64,000 nucleotides of DNA from Acidaminococcus timonensis (GTDB lineage Bacteria; Bacillota; Negativicutes; Acidaminococcales; Acidaminococcaceae), in NCBI RefSeq assembly GCF_900106585.1, contig NZ_FNWH01000006.1, positions 868,001-932,000 of the forward strand, read 5' to 3'. Made by a program: the position numbers and the translations under genes. The notes below the pieces were generated by a model. The model saw nothing but the letters and a program-made list of their open reading frames with translations. It searched no databases and was not told the origin of the DNA. This document shows positions 17,258 through 25,092 of the stretch, piece by piece; the stretch's first letter is position 1, and every line of letters starts with the position of its first letter.

Positions 17258-18286
17258 TTACAGATCCATCCGGTACAGTTTGGCTTCGCCTTTCTCCCGG
17301 CTGATCCGGCGGTAGATCAGGATGGAATCGTTTTTCATGGGGGTGAGGATTTCCATGGTCAGTTTGGGTTCTGTCTTGAATTTCCCCAACAGCTTTCCAT
17401 CCTTCTTGCGGTAGATCCAGTAGATGCCGCCTTCTTGTCCCAGCACCACCCGGTGCTCGGTGACCACGTACCCACGGCCTTCTTTGGTAAGAGGTCCCTC
17501 AAAGGACTGGATCAGCTGTCCGTCCTGCAGACTGTACTGCCGGACCACATTTTGATTTTTACCCTTGTCGTTTTTCATATACCCCATCAGGTATAATCCG
17601 TCCTTGTCCGCCCATTGTTTCTTGATGTTCAGCCCAGCCTTCCTGATCGCCTCTGCGGTAAGGAGTTCCTTCCCCTTGGTAAGGGTCCCTTTGTCCAGGG
17701 TCCCGGTCCAGTAGTCCCGTTTTTGGGTAAAGACCACATCCTTCCCCTGATCGATGGGAATCAGAGTCGTGCCGGTGAAATCGGTGGGCACCATGGTCTT
17801 TCCGTCGTAATAATGCCAATAGGAAGCTTCATTTTTCTTTTCACGACTTTGATAATCCCCTTGTTTGTGCCAGTCATAGACAGTTCCGTTGGATACCACC
17901 AGTTTGTCCCGCCAGTAGGCCCGTTCATCCAGCACCTTCAGGTCACTGAGCGTCTCATCCTTGAAACTGACAGACCGGAGTTTGGTCCGGTATGTTTCGT
18001 CCTTGGTGTCGAAGCCGAAGAAGTAAATCCGGTCCCCGTCCACCGCCAGGGTGTCCGTCCACAGGATCTGGTCCTTGAAGGTCAGCCCGGTATATTCATA
18101 GATGTTCACCGTCCGGCCGTCTACTTTAAAACTGGATGCCACCGGGGTGCTGATTTTCTTCCGCACCGGCAGGTCGGCGTTGGGGTCTTCAGGGGTTCCC
18201 CCGCCCCCTTTTCCCCCACCGCAGCCGGATGCCAGGACACACAGGGTCAATGCCCCCAACAAAACTTGCTTCCATGCCTTTTTCAT
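17258..18286 (-). CDS. Secreted lipoprotein, first gene of the seven-gene operon
   Basis: 342 aa. Signal sequence with lipobox LASGC at about residues 18-22, followed by a Gly-rich linker. The rest is a beta-rich repeat-like region (KRDYWTGTLDKGTL, KDGLYLMGYMKNDKGKN, GGIYWIYRKKDGKLLG) suggestive of a beta-propeller or WG-repeat-like fold. Family unknown. Its promoter carries the palindrome at 18361-18376, shared with the nucleoside hydrolase operon. Confidence 0.72.
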   Translation of the reverse strand: MKKAWKQVLLGALTLCVLASGCGGGKGGGGTPEDPNADLPVRKKISTPVASSFKVDGRTVNIYEYTGLTFKDQILWTDTLAVDGDRIYFFGFDTKDETYRTKLRSVSFKDETLSDLKVLDERAYWRDKLVVSNGTVYDWHKQGDYQSREKKNEASYWHYYDGKTMVPTDFTGTTLIPIDQGKDVVFTQKRDYWTGTLDKGTLTKGKELLTAEAIRKAGLNIKKQWADKDGLYLMGYMKNDKGKNQNVVRQYSLQDGQLIQSFEGPLTKEGRGYVVTEHRVVLGQEGGIYWIYRKKDGKLLGKFKTEPKLTMEILTPMKNDSILIYRRISREKGEAKLYRMDL

Positions 18287-18332
18287 AGTATGCTCCTTTC
18301 TTCAGATATCCGTTCGTTCTCTTTCTGCTTTT

Positions 18333-18376
18333 ATTGTACAGAATTTTCAGAAGGAGCACACTGTACTAAAGTACAG
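18333..18376 (-). promoter_or_regulatory. Promoter and regulator palindrome of the seven-gene operon
   Basis: Minus strand: CTGTACTTTAGTACAG (18376-18361), then TGTG, then 18 bases, then TACAAT (18338-18333). The palindrome is 22 bp from the -10, so it overlaps the -35 position like a class II activator site. The same arrangement is at 21253-21296. Confidence 0.65.
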
Positions 18377-18385
18377 GTTTTGGTA

Positions 18386-18422
18386 AAAAAGGGGGTGTGA
18401 AAAAATGCTTTTTCACACCCCG
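18386..18422 (-). terminator. Terminator of the nucleotidase operon
   Basis: Minus-strand GGGGTGTGAAAAA / TTTTTTCACACCCC hairpin followed by a T-run. It lies between the 5'-nucleotidase end and the next operon's palindrome. Confidence 0.75.
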
Positions 18423-18423
18423 T

Positions 18424-18472
18424 CACTAGTCACTAGTCTCTAGTCACTAGCCGATGGAAGCCAGCTGACGCT
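18424..18472. repeat. Interspersed GTGACTAG-type repeat, copy 1
   Basis: Minus-strand GGCTAGTGACTAGAGACTAG and TGACTAGTG, preceded by CTTCCATC. The unit GTGACTAG is repeated imperfectly. Related copies are at 46816-46852 and 54931-54978. Confidence 0.75.
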
Positions 18473-18512
18473 AGCGAAATAAAGGCGCAGAGGATGATTT
18501 TTTCACAGCGCC

Positions 18513-20111
18513 TTATTTCCTGTCTATCCGGATTCTCCCCTGTCCTTCCGGCTTCCGATAGGCCTCGCTGACGCCCTGTTTCTGGACGTAATCGGCCAGG
18601 ATGTCCACATCGGACAGGCCCGGTTCCGCCACCAGGGTGGTATCCCGGAACATGGAGTAGCCGTTGCCGCCGTCACTGAGGATGTAGCTGGTCCCGGCCA
18701 CCAGGTAGTCTTCTGCCGTGTCCAGGGGTTTGCCGCCGATCATCACCTGACTGACCCGCCGTTTGCCTTCCACCCGTTCAAAATTCCCCTGATCATCCAG
18801 TTTCACAGGAGACGGGATGGCAGGATCATAGACAAAGGTCAGACCGGATACCTGAAGGAACCCGCCATTTTCTTCCGGTGCATGGGATACGCTCAGTTCC
18901 AGGGCATCCAGCAGCTGCTGGCCGGAAACGCTGCGGAGCACTGCCTGGTTCCCGAAGGGGAACAGGGTCAAAAGGGTTTTCCGGGTCCAGGCGCCCCGAG
19001 GCAGACCGGACCGGAAGGAGCCCCCGTTGATCAGGGCCGCATCCGCCTTGAAACAGGTCCGGAAAGCATCCGCCGCAAAGTCTCCCAGGTTGGTTTCTTT
19101 CTGGCGCACCGCCCGCTGGCCTTCCAGGGAATCCACCAGTTCCACGGGAGATTCTCCCACCTTCTGGGCAAGAGCCTTGTCCACTTTGGCCATTTCCTTC
19201 CGGACCAGCTTCTCCACCTGGGGATCCGGTGCCGGCAGATCCCGGATCAGTTCGCCCCGGATGGTACCGTCATCTTCAATGACCATCCGTCCCAGGCTTT
19301 GGAGCTTGGTACCGGTCTGGGCCACCGGAATCATTTTGCCCTTCCGGTCCGGGTAAAACACTTCGTACTGTTCGTGGGAATGGCCGTCGATGAGCCCGTC
19401 CACTCCCGTTACATGGGCCAGGAGCGCCCGGCTGCTCCACACGGGGATGGATCCGTCGCTGCCCAGATGGGTCACCAGGATCACCGTATCCGCCCCTTGT
19501 TCCCGGGCTTCCTCCACCGTATCCTGGACCTGTCTGTAAAGCTTCACCCCTGCTTTGTCCTCACAGAATCCATAGATGAAATGGCCCTTTCCGTCCTGGA
19601 AGAACCGGGGCGTGGAAGAAACCAGAGTGCCCGGGGTGGTGACCCCGATGAGCGCCACCTTCCGTTCTTTAAAGGGAAAGATCCGGTAGGGCGTCAGTAC
19701 GGGTTTCCCGGTATCCAGCCGAACGAAGTTGCAGCTGGTGTACCCGCACTTCAGTTTTTTGGCCAGGGACAGGAAATTGTCCATGCCGTAATCGAATTCA
19801 TGGTTGCCGGGGATGGCGAAATCATAGCCCGCCCCATTCAGGATCCGGACCATGGCCCGTCCATCGGTGAGTTTCCCCAGAGGTTCCCCCTGGATGGCAT
19901 CCCCGGCGTCCAGGAGCAGGGTCTGGGGTTCCAGAGCCTTCTGCTGCTTTTTGTAAGCCGCTACCCGGGCCAGGGTCAGGTTCCTGTCCACCCCGCAGTG
20001 GATGTCGTTGGTATGGAGCAGCACCACCTGGGCCCAGGCCTGGAACGGCAGCAAAAGGGCCAGGAGAGCTGCAGAAGCCCCAGCTCTTAGGATTTTCTTT
20101 CGGTTGCTCAT
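18513..20111 (-). CDS. Secreted 5'-nucleotidase / metallophosphatase (UshA-like)
   Basis: 532 aa with a signal peptide ending in QAWAQ. Metallophosphatase motifs in order: LLHTNDIHCG, DAGDAIQG, GNHEFDYG, LVTHLGSDG, DGHSHEQ. The C-terminal 5'-nucleotidase domain includes NLGDFAADAFR, NGGSFRSG and the substrate loop near the end (SYILSDGGNGYSMF). Periplasmic or surface hydrolysis of nucleotides to nucleosides is predicted. It is 20 bases downstream of the secreted nucleoside hydrolase, so together they strip nucleotides to base plus ribose. Confidence 0.9.
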   Translation of the reverse strand: MSNRKKILRAGASAALLALLLPFQAWAQVVLLHTNDIHCGVDRNLTLARVAAYKKQQKALEPQTLLLDAGDAIQGEPLGKLTDGRAMVRILNGAGYDFAIPGNHEFDYGMDNFLSLAKKLKCGYTSCNFVRLDTGKPVLTPYRIFPFKERKVALIGVTTPGTLVSSTPRFFQDGKGHFIYGFCEDKAGVKLYRQVQDTVEEAREQGADTVILVTHLGSDGSIPVWSSRALLAHVTGVDGLIDGHSHEQYEVFYPDRKGKMIPVAQTGTKLQSLGRMVIEDDGTIRGELIRDLPAPDPQVEKLVRKEMAKVDKALAQKVGESPVELVDSLEGQRAVRQKETNLGDFAADAFRTCFKADAALINGGSFRSGLPRGAWTRKTLLTLFPFGNQAVLRSVSGQQLLDALELSVSHAPEENGGFLQVSGLTFVYDPAIPSPVKLDDQGNFERVEGKRRVSQVMIGGKPLDTAEDYLVAGTSYILSDGGNGYSMFRDTTLVAEPGLSDVDILADYVQKQGVSEAYRKPEGQGRIRIDRK

Positions 20112-20131
20112 GGCTTTTTCCTCTCTTCTTG

Positions 20132-21232
20132 TTACAGGCGGTCAAAGACTTTTTCCACCATGGGCCACAGCCGATCCTGGTCCACGGCAAAGACGATCCG
20201 GGCCTTCTGGGTGCCTTCCGGTCCGAAGCCCCGGTAGGCCAGGGTATCTCCATAGCCCGGTCCGTACTGGTCATTCACATCCACCGGCAGGGTTTCTTCC
20301 CGGGTGATCACCTGGGGATCGATGACCACGGCAGCAGCCAGCACATCCCAGATATAGCTGGAAAAACCCGGATCCTGCTGGAACAGAGGCCCTGCCCAGT
20401 AATCCTTCCACATGGCACGGGCCCAGGGCTGGGAGATTTTCCCCGTAAGCACCTGATATTCCTGCCGGCTCAGTTTGGCCGTATTGCATACATCCAGCGG
20501 CAGGAACACCTGTTCCGTCCAGGGTGCCCGGTACACTTTCCGGGCCGATTCCGGATCGATCCATACATTGAATTCTCCGTGGGGCATCACATTGCCTTCC
20601 ACCATGAAGGCTCCGGCCATGTACACCACCCGTTTCACCTTTCCGGCAATGGACGGATCCCGGTCCAGGGCTGCCGCCAGGTTGGCTCCGCTGCCAATGG
20701 CCACCAGGGTCACCTCTCCAGGATTCTTCCGGATGGTCCGGACAATGAAGTCAGCTGCCGCTTCCTTCCGGGGCTGCAGTTCCGGTTCCCGGTGGTACCG
20801 TTCCCGATATACCTGCTGCCAGGAAGCAGGACGAGGATAGCCGGCGGCTCCTTTATGGCTGTCGAAATTCTGTCCGTACAGCCGTTTCTCTTCCGCCATA
20901 TGGGCAAACCGGTCCTTCCGGGTGGGTTCATTCACCCCCATGAACACAGGGATGTCCTTCCGGCCCATCCCTTCCAGCTGGCGGATGGCTGCTGCGGTAC
21001 CGGTTTCCACCCAGGTGTTTCCAAAGACGATGGTGACCCCTTCCAGCTGGATGTTGGGGGCCTGGGCCAGCATCATCATGGCCACCCCGTCATCCAGCAG
21101 CTCCACCATATCCGTATCCAGGATCACCTTTTCCTTCTCTGCGGCCTGCCCGCGCCCCAAAGGGGCAAAGACTGCCAGGGCCAGGATTCCAACAATCGTA
21201 AAGAATTTTCTGAAATCATTCCGCATTTCCAT
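20132..21232 (-). CDS. Secreted nucleoside hydrolase-like protein
   Basis: 366 aa. Signal peptide (FFTIVGILALAVFAPLGRGQA), then VILDTDMVELLDDGVAM, a version of the DxDxxxDD calcium/ribose motif of the inosine-uridine nucleoside hydrolase fold with a longer insert than usual. LVAIGSGANLAAAL and the C-terminal VDVNDQYGPG region also fit. The ATG at 21232 has GGAGGTGG upstream; the frame is open further upstream but without an SD. First gene of a two-gene operon with a 5'-nucleotidase, behind the CTGTACT palindrome. Confidence 0.82.
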   Translation of the reverse strand: MEMRNDFRKFFTIVGILALAVFAPLGRGQAAEKEKVILDTDMVELLDDGVAMMMLAQAPNIQLEGVTIVFGNTWVETGTAAAIRQLEGMGRKDIPVFMGVNEPTRKDRFAHMAEEKRLYGQNFDSHKGAAGYPRPASWQQVYRERYHREPELQPRKEAAADFIVRTIRKNPGEVTLVAIGSGANLAAALDRDPSIAGKVKRVVYMAGAFMVEGNVMPHGEFNVWIDPESARKVYRAPWTEQVFLPLDVCNTAKLSRQEYQVLTGKISQPWARAMWKDYWAGPLFQQDPGFSSYIWDVLAAAVVIDPQVITREETLPVDVNDQYGPGYGDTLAYRGFGPEGTQKARIVFAVDQDRLWPMVEKVFDRL

Positions 21233-21252
21233 TGTTTCCACCTCCTGTCTCC

Positions 21253-21296
21253 AGTATACCGGAAGCAGGAGATTTCCACACTGTACTACAGTACAG
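21253..21296 (-). promoter_or_regulatory. Promoter and regulator palindrome of the nucleoside hydrolase operon
   Basis: Minus strand: CTGTACTGTAGTACAG (21296-21281), then TGTG, 18 bases, TATACT (21258-21253). Spacing and flanking TGTG are identical to 18333-18376. The gene for a LuxR-type regulator starts the next unit. Confidence 0.65.
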
Positions 21297-21308
21297 GTTG
21301 GGTAAAAA

Positions 21309-21347
21309 AAAGCTGTGAAGAAATGAAAAGTCCATTTTTTCACAGCC
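21309..21347 (-). terminator. Terminator of the kinase/regulator operon
   Basis: Minus-strand GGCTGTGAA ... TTCACAGC hairpin followed by eight or more T. It lies just after the LuxR-type regulator gene. Confidence 0.75.
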
Positions 21348-21351
21348 CCTT

Positions 21352-21969
21352 TTATTCCCTCCCTGCATACCCCTTCTCTGCCGCTTCCACAGCCAGTCCC
21401 ACCAGGCTTTTGTGGCCGGTTTTGCTGAGCATGTTGCTGATGTGGAAGCTGACGGTCCGGCGGGTCAGCTGCAGCCGGTCGGCGATTTCCTGATAGCTCA
21501 GGTTCTGGCAGACCAGGTGCAGGATCTGGATTTCCCGCTGGGTCAGGGTGGCGTTGTAAAATCCAAAAGTGGTCCGTTCCTGTACATCCGGGAACAGATG
21601 CTCCCCCGCCATGGTCCGGCGGATACAGTCTACAAATTGGTCTGCAGCACTTTCTTTGTAGATGAAACTGTCTGCTCCCGCCTCCTGGGCCAGTTCCACA
21701 AAATGTACATCCTGGAAACCGGTCATGATGATGACTTTGATCTGGGGAAAATGCTTTTTGATCTTCCGGGTACATTCGATCCCGCTGGTCTTCCCTTCCA
21801 TGCAGATATCCATCAGTACCACATGGGGCTTCAGCCGGCCGCAGGCTGTTTCCACCATTTCCGAAAAGGGCAGCTGCCCCACCACCTCCAGGTCTTCATA
21901 CGGTTCCAGCAGCCTGGCCAGCCCATCCAGCAGGATTTTCTGGTCATCCACCAGCAAAATTCGGATCAT
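21352..21969 (-). CDS. NarL/LuxR-type response regulator
   Basis: 205 aa. Receiver domain with LLVDDQK and the phospho-Asp in VVLMDICMEG, and Lys in FIYKES. The C-terminal LuxR HTH starts LTQREIQILHLVCQNLSYQE and continues IADRLQLTRRTVSFHISNML. The start overlaps the kinase gene end by 26 bases. Cognate to the upstream kinase. Likely binds the CTGTACT palindromes at 21281 and 18361, because they are the nearest dyads and have activator-like spacing; this is inference. Confidence 0.92.
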   Translation of the reverse strand: MIRILLVDDQKILLDGLARLLEPYEDLEVVGQLPFSEMVETACGRLKPHVVLMDICMEGKTSGIECTRKIKKHFPQIKVIIMTGFQDVHFVELAQEAGADSFIYKESAADQFVDCIRRTMAGEHLFPDVQERTTFGFYNATLTQREIQILHLVCQNLSYQEIADRLQLTRRTVSFHISNMLSKTGHKSLVGLAVEAAEKGYAGRE

Positions 21970-23356
21970 TCTTCATCCCTTCCTTTTCTTCCATCCCAAA
22001 ACGGATTTTCAGTATAAAATGAGGGGTCCCGGAAACCTCCAGTTTCCCGCCCCGGCTTTCCACTTTTTCCCGGATCCCGGTCAGCCCGCCTCCGGCCTGG
22101 ACGGGTCCGGTGCAGCCCAGTCCATTGTCCTGGATCAGAAGGTTTTCTTCGTCCAGGACCAGAGCCACCTGGCTGGCCCGCCCATGGCAGACGGCATTGG
22201 TCAGGGCTTCCCGGATGATCTGCACATACAGTTCCCCTTTCCATTCCGCCTCCGGCAGATTTCCCCGCACGGTGACCAGTACCCCCAGTTTCCGGTACAC
22301 AGAAACCAGTTCAGCCAGCCGCACCTGGGGTTTCACCCGGATTTCCTGCCGTACATCAGAAAGCATGCTGACCAGAAGGGGCATGATCCGCTGGTAATCC
22401 GCAAAATCCCGGTTGTTCAATACCTGCTGGAGCAGGCTGATCCGCATCCCCATCAGATCATGGATCCGGATCCGGATTTCCCGGAGGGTTTCCCGGCTCT
22501 GGATTTCCTGGACATGCTGGAGCAGTTCCTTCAGCTCGGCATTTTTCTGCTGCAGCTGCCGGTTCTGCTGGTCCAGGGACTGGTTCAGCCGCTGGAGTTC
22601 CGTGACATCACTGGCAGTCAGCTGCCAGTGGGACTGCCCCTGGAAATCGATCATGACCCGCTGGAACAGCAGCCAGCGGCCGTCCGGCAGACGGAACAGC
22701 AGCCCTCTGCCCTGGTTTTCCCGAAGCAGCCCGGGCCTGCGCACTTCCTGGAGCAGATGCCACAGCACATTGCCGTTCCGGATCCCCACCCCCAGCACAC
22801 TTTCCGTATACCGGAACAGGGCCCGGTTCATCAGCACCGGTTCGCCGCTAGCCAGCGAGATCAGGACCCCCTCCTCCAGGGAATCGATGGCCTCCTGGAT
22901 GGAATACTCCGTGATCTGCATCCGTTTCTCCTGGATGGTTTCCGGCAGCAGGTCCAGGGCCCGCACCAGAAAAAGGACCAGGGCCAGGCCCATCTCCCAG
23001 GGATAGCTCCCGTCGAAGAAGGGCAGGATCGCCACTGCGGCCAGACACAGGGACCGGCAGCCGATTTTCTCTTTTTGCTGCCTCAGGGCCAGGACCAGGA
23101 GACTGCCGCCAAGGACCAGACGGAACCCCATGCCATAGGGCTCTTCCCGGCCCAGCTGGATATCCAGCATCAAATCACTTTCCAGGAGAATCAGGAGGAC
23201 CAGGATCACCCCTTCCAGCGCTTTCCGGCGGCGAAACCGGAACCGGGGAAGGGGCTGGAGGAAATAGATCAGGAGGCTCTGGCTCATCAGCCCCACAAAG
23301 CCCAGCAGCACCAGTACCCGGAGGAACAGGGGTCCCAGTTTCACAAAATCTACCAT
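21944..23356 (-). CDS. Membrane sensor histidine kinase (HisKA_3/NarX type)
   Basis: 470 aa. Several N-terminal membrane segments (FLRVLVLLGFVGLMSQSLLI onward), a PAS-like middle (ITEYSIQEAIDSLEEGVLIS), a coiled coil (about 270-310), the DHp segment with IRIHDLMG, and an HATPase with REALTNAVCHG (N box) and IQDNGLGC (G1 box). The ATG at 23356 has GGGGGA upstream and overlaps the preceding gene by seven bases. It pairs with the downstream LuxR-type regulator. Confidence 0.88.
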   Translation of the reverse strand: MVDFVKLGPLFLRVLVLLGFVGLMSQSLLIYFLQPLPRFRFRRRKALEGVILVLLILLESDLMLDIQLGREEPYGMGFRLVLGGSLLVLALRQQKEKIGCRSLCLAAVAILPFFDGSYPWEMGLALVLFLVRALDLLPETIQEKRMQITEYSIQEAIDSLEEGVLISLASGEPVLMNRALFRYTESVLGVGIRNGNVLWHLLQEVRRPGLLRENQGRGLLFRLPDGRWLLFQRVMIDFQGQSHWQLTASDVTELQRLNQSLDQQNRQLQQKNAELKELLQHVQEIQSRETLREIRIRIHDLMGMRISLLQQVLNNRDFADYQRIMPLLVSMLSDVRQEIRVKPQVRLAELVSVYRKLGVLVTVRGNLPEAEWKGELYVQIIREALTNAVCHGRASQVALVLDEENLLIQDNGLGCTGPVQAGGGLTGIREKVESRGGKLEVSGTPHFILKIRFGMEEKEGMKNDPNFAGG

Positions 23357-24939
23357 GATCCGTCCCCCTTCTGATGCTGAAGAACCAGACTGCTCCCGTA
23401 TTCCAGTTCCCGGCAGAACAGGCCCCTGCCATAATGAGATTGATGCTGCGCCACGAATTCCCGGACCCAGGGCCGGGGATCCCAGAGCAGGGACAGCTCC
23501 CATCCCTTCTCACTTTCTTTGAAGCAGCAGATCTGGGAGCTTTCCCCCTGGCGCACTGCCTCTTCCGAAGCCTCCTCCAGCAGCTGGAAGAAAGCCAGGG
23601 CCGTTGTCACCGGCAGATGCCCCTCCAGACGATCGTCCACCAGCGTCTTCAGTCCGGTCCGTTCCAGGTAATGGCAGAGTTCCCGGACCGCCAGCTGCAG
23701 TTCCCGGACCGGCAGGCTGTTATCTTCCCGTCCCCGGAGCAGCAGGACACATTCTTTCTTCAAATAACAAGCCAGCACATTGAGCCGGGCCACGATCTGC
23801 CGGGTGCCCTCTCCTGGTTGGGCCTGCTCCAGGGCCCGGGCATACTGCAGGAAAAGGGGCTCTTTGCTCTGGAGGATGCCTTCCACTTCCTCATAGATCC
23901 GCTGCTTGGTCTGCTGATGGATCCGCTCTCTCCGGATCTTTTCCCAGTTCCGCCGCAGCCGGTAGGCTCGCTGGAGAGTCAGGGCCGTCAGTTCCAGTTT
24001 TTTCTTTTTTTGGCGCAGTTCTCCCATATCCTGGTACCACACCACCTGGCCCCCGAAAATGGGCATGGTCCTCCGCTGCCAGTCCCCCGCTGGATGGATG
24101 GGCATCTGCTGGCACTGGTACACCGTCCGGCCCTGGCGATCCAGGATGGTCAGTCCCAGCCGGGAATGGAGGAAGCATTCCCGATACTGGCTGTTCCCCG
24201 GCAGCAGCCGAGAGCGAAGCAGGGCTTCCATCCAAAGGAATCCAAAGAACGTTGACCACAGGACCAGTTCACTCCGGAAAAGCCAGGGGATCCGCAGGAT
24301 ATAACCAGCAATGTAGCCTCCGTACAGCAGGATAACCGTCAAGGGCTGCCACAGCCTCTCCAGACTGATTTTTTCCCGGAAAGCCCTCCAGCACAGCCAT
24401 CCATTGGCCAGGAGCAGCTGAGCCAGATAACTGAACAGGATCAGGTAATACACAAAGCCATAGGTATAGATATCCTGGTGGGGATTGGTACTGGGCTGGA
24501 TCTGGAACACCAGCTGATGCCAGTCATTGGTCAGGGCCAGCCCGGCTAAAAGAAGGTCAACAAGCAGCAGGCCCTGGAGCCAGCGGGGAAGAGCCCTGTC
24601 TTCCGGGGTCCGGTTGCTGGCATAGCTGATCCAGACCGCCAGGAAAATCAGCATCCCCATACAGGGATAATATCCATACCACAGCAGGTGGCTCACAGGC
24701 TGCCACAGGGGTCGCACCATGAGACGCAGCAGACGGATGCCCAGCCAGGTTTCCCAGACCCAGACGCCCCATCCCACCGCCTCCCGGGCCCCCAGCTGGA
24801 AGATCCGTGCCCGGAGAGAGCCCCCCCAGAGGATCACCCCGCACATGACCGCCAGGTACAGAAAAGGCAGCGGGATGCCAAACCGGGGTGCCTGCAGCAG
24901 CCCCAGAAAATCCCTCAGAGCCAGTAAAATCTCCCCCAT
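23350..24939 (-). CDS. 7TM sensor protein with degenerate kinase region
   Basis: 529 aa. About seven or eight membrane segments in the first 230 residues, then a PAS-like stretch (SRLGLTILDRQGRTVYQCQQ), a coiled coil, and a C-terminal region resembling HisKA/HATPase but without recognisable N and G boxes. It looks like the 7TM kinase family stripped of catalysis. The ATG at 24939 follows GGAGGGGACC. First gene of the three-gene sensor operon; it may act as receptor or modulator for the intact kinase next to it. Confidence 0.75.
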   Translation of the reverse strand: MGEILLALRDFLGLLQAPRFGIPLPFLYLAVMCGVILWGGSLRARIFQLGAREAVGWGVWVWETWLGIRLLRLMVRPLWQPVSHLLWYGYYPCMGMLIFLAVWISYASNRTPEDRALPRWLQGLLLVDLLLAGLALTNDWHQLVFQIQPSTNPHQDIYTYGFVYYLILFSYLAQLLLANGWLCWRAFREKISLERLWQPLTVILLYGGYIAGYILRIPWLFRSELVLWSTFFGFLWMEALLRSRLLPGNSQYRECFLHSRLGLTILDRQGRTVYQCQQMPIHPAGDWQRRTMPIFGGQVVWYQDMGELRQKKKKLELTALTLQRAYRLRRNWEKIRRERIHQQTKQRIYEEVEGILQSKEPLFLQYARALEQAQPGEGTRQIVARLNVLACYLKKECVLLLRGREDNSLPVRELQLAVRELCHYLERTGLKTLVDDRLEGHLPVTTALAFFQLLEEASEEAVRQGESSQICCFKESEKGWELSLLWDPRPWVREFVAQHQSHYGRGLFCRELEYGSSLVLQHQKGDGSW

Positions 24940-24986
24940 GGTCCCCTCCTTTCTGTCAAGACGGCTGAAAACTACCACTTTGATTC

Positions 24987-24992
24987 ATTATA
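24987..24992 (-). promoter_or_regulatory. Probable -10 box of the sensor operon
   Basis: Minus-strand TATAAT about 50 bases upstream of the 7TM gene. No good -35 box; no CTGTACT palindrome here. Confidence 0.4.
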
Positions 24993-25044
24993 CCACGGAG
25001 CGAAGGAAAAAAGGGGCTTTGTCAACGGACCAGATCGGGCACCA

Positions 25045-25080
25045 AAAAAGACGTGAGCAACAATCGCTCACGTCTTTTCA
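25045..25080 (-). terminator. Terminator after the GT2 operon
   Basis: AAGACGTGAGC ... GCTCACGTCTT hairpin with flanking A- and T-runs, so it may work in both directions. Confidence 0.75.
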
Positions 25081-25092
25081 GAATCCGTTTTC

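Noticed and set aside
18424-18472. Short GTGACTAG arrays as a CRISPR
   Set aside because: Units are 7-8 bases, imperfect, without spacers of constant length, and no cas genes are present.
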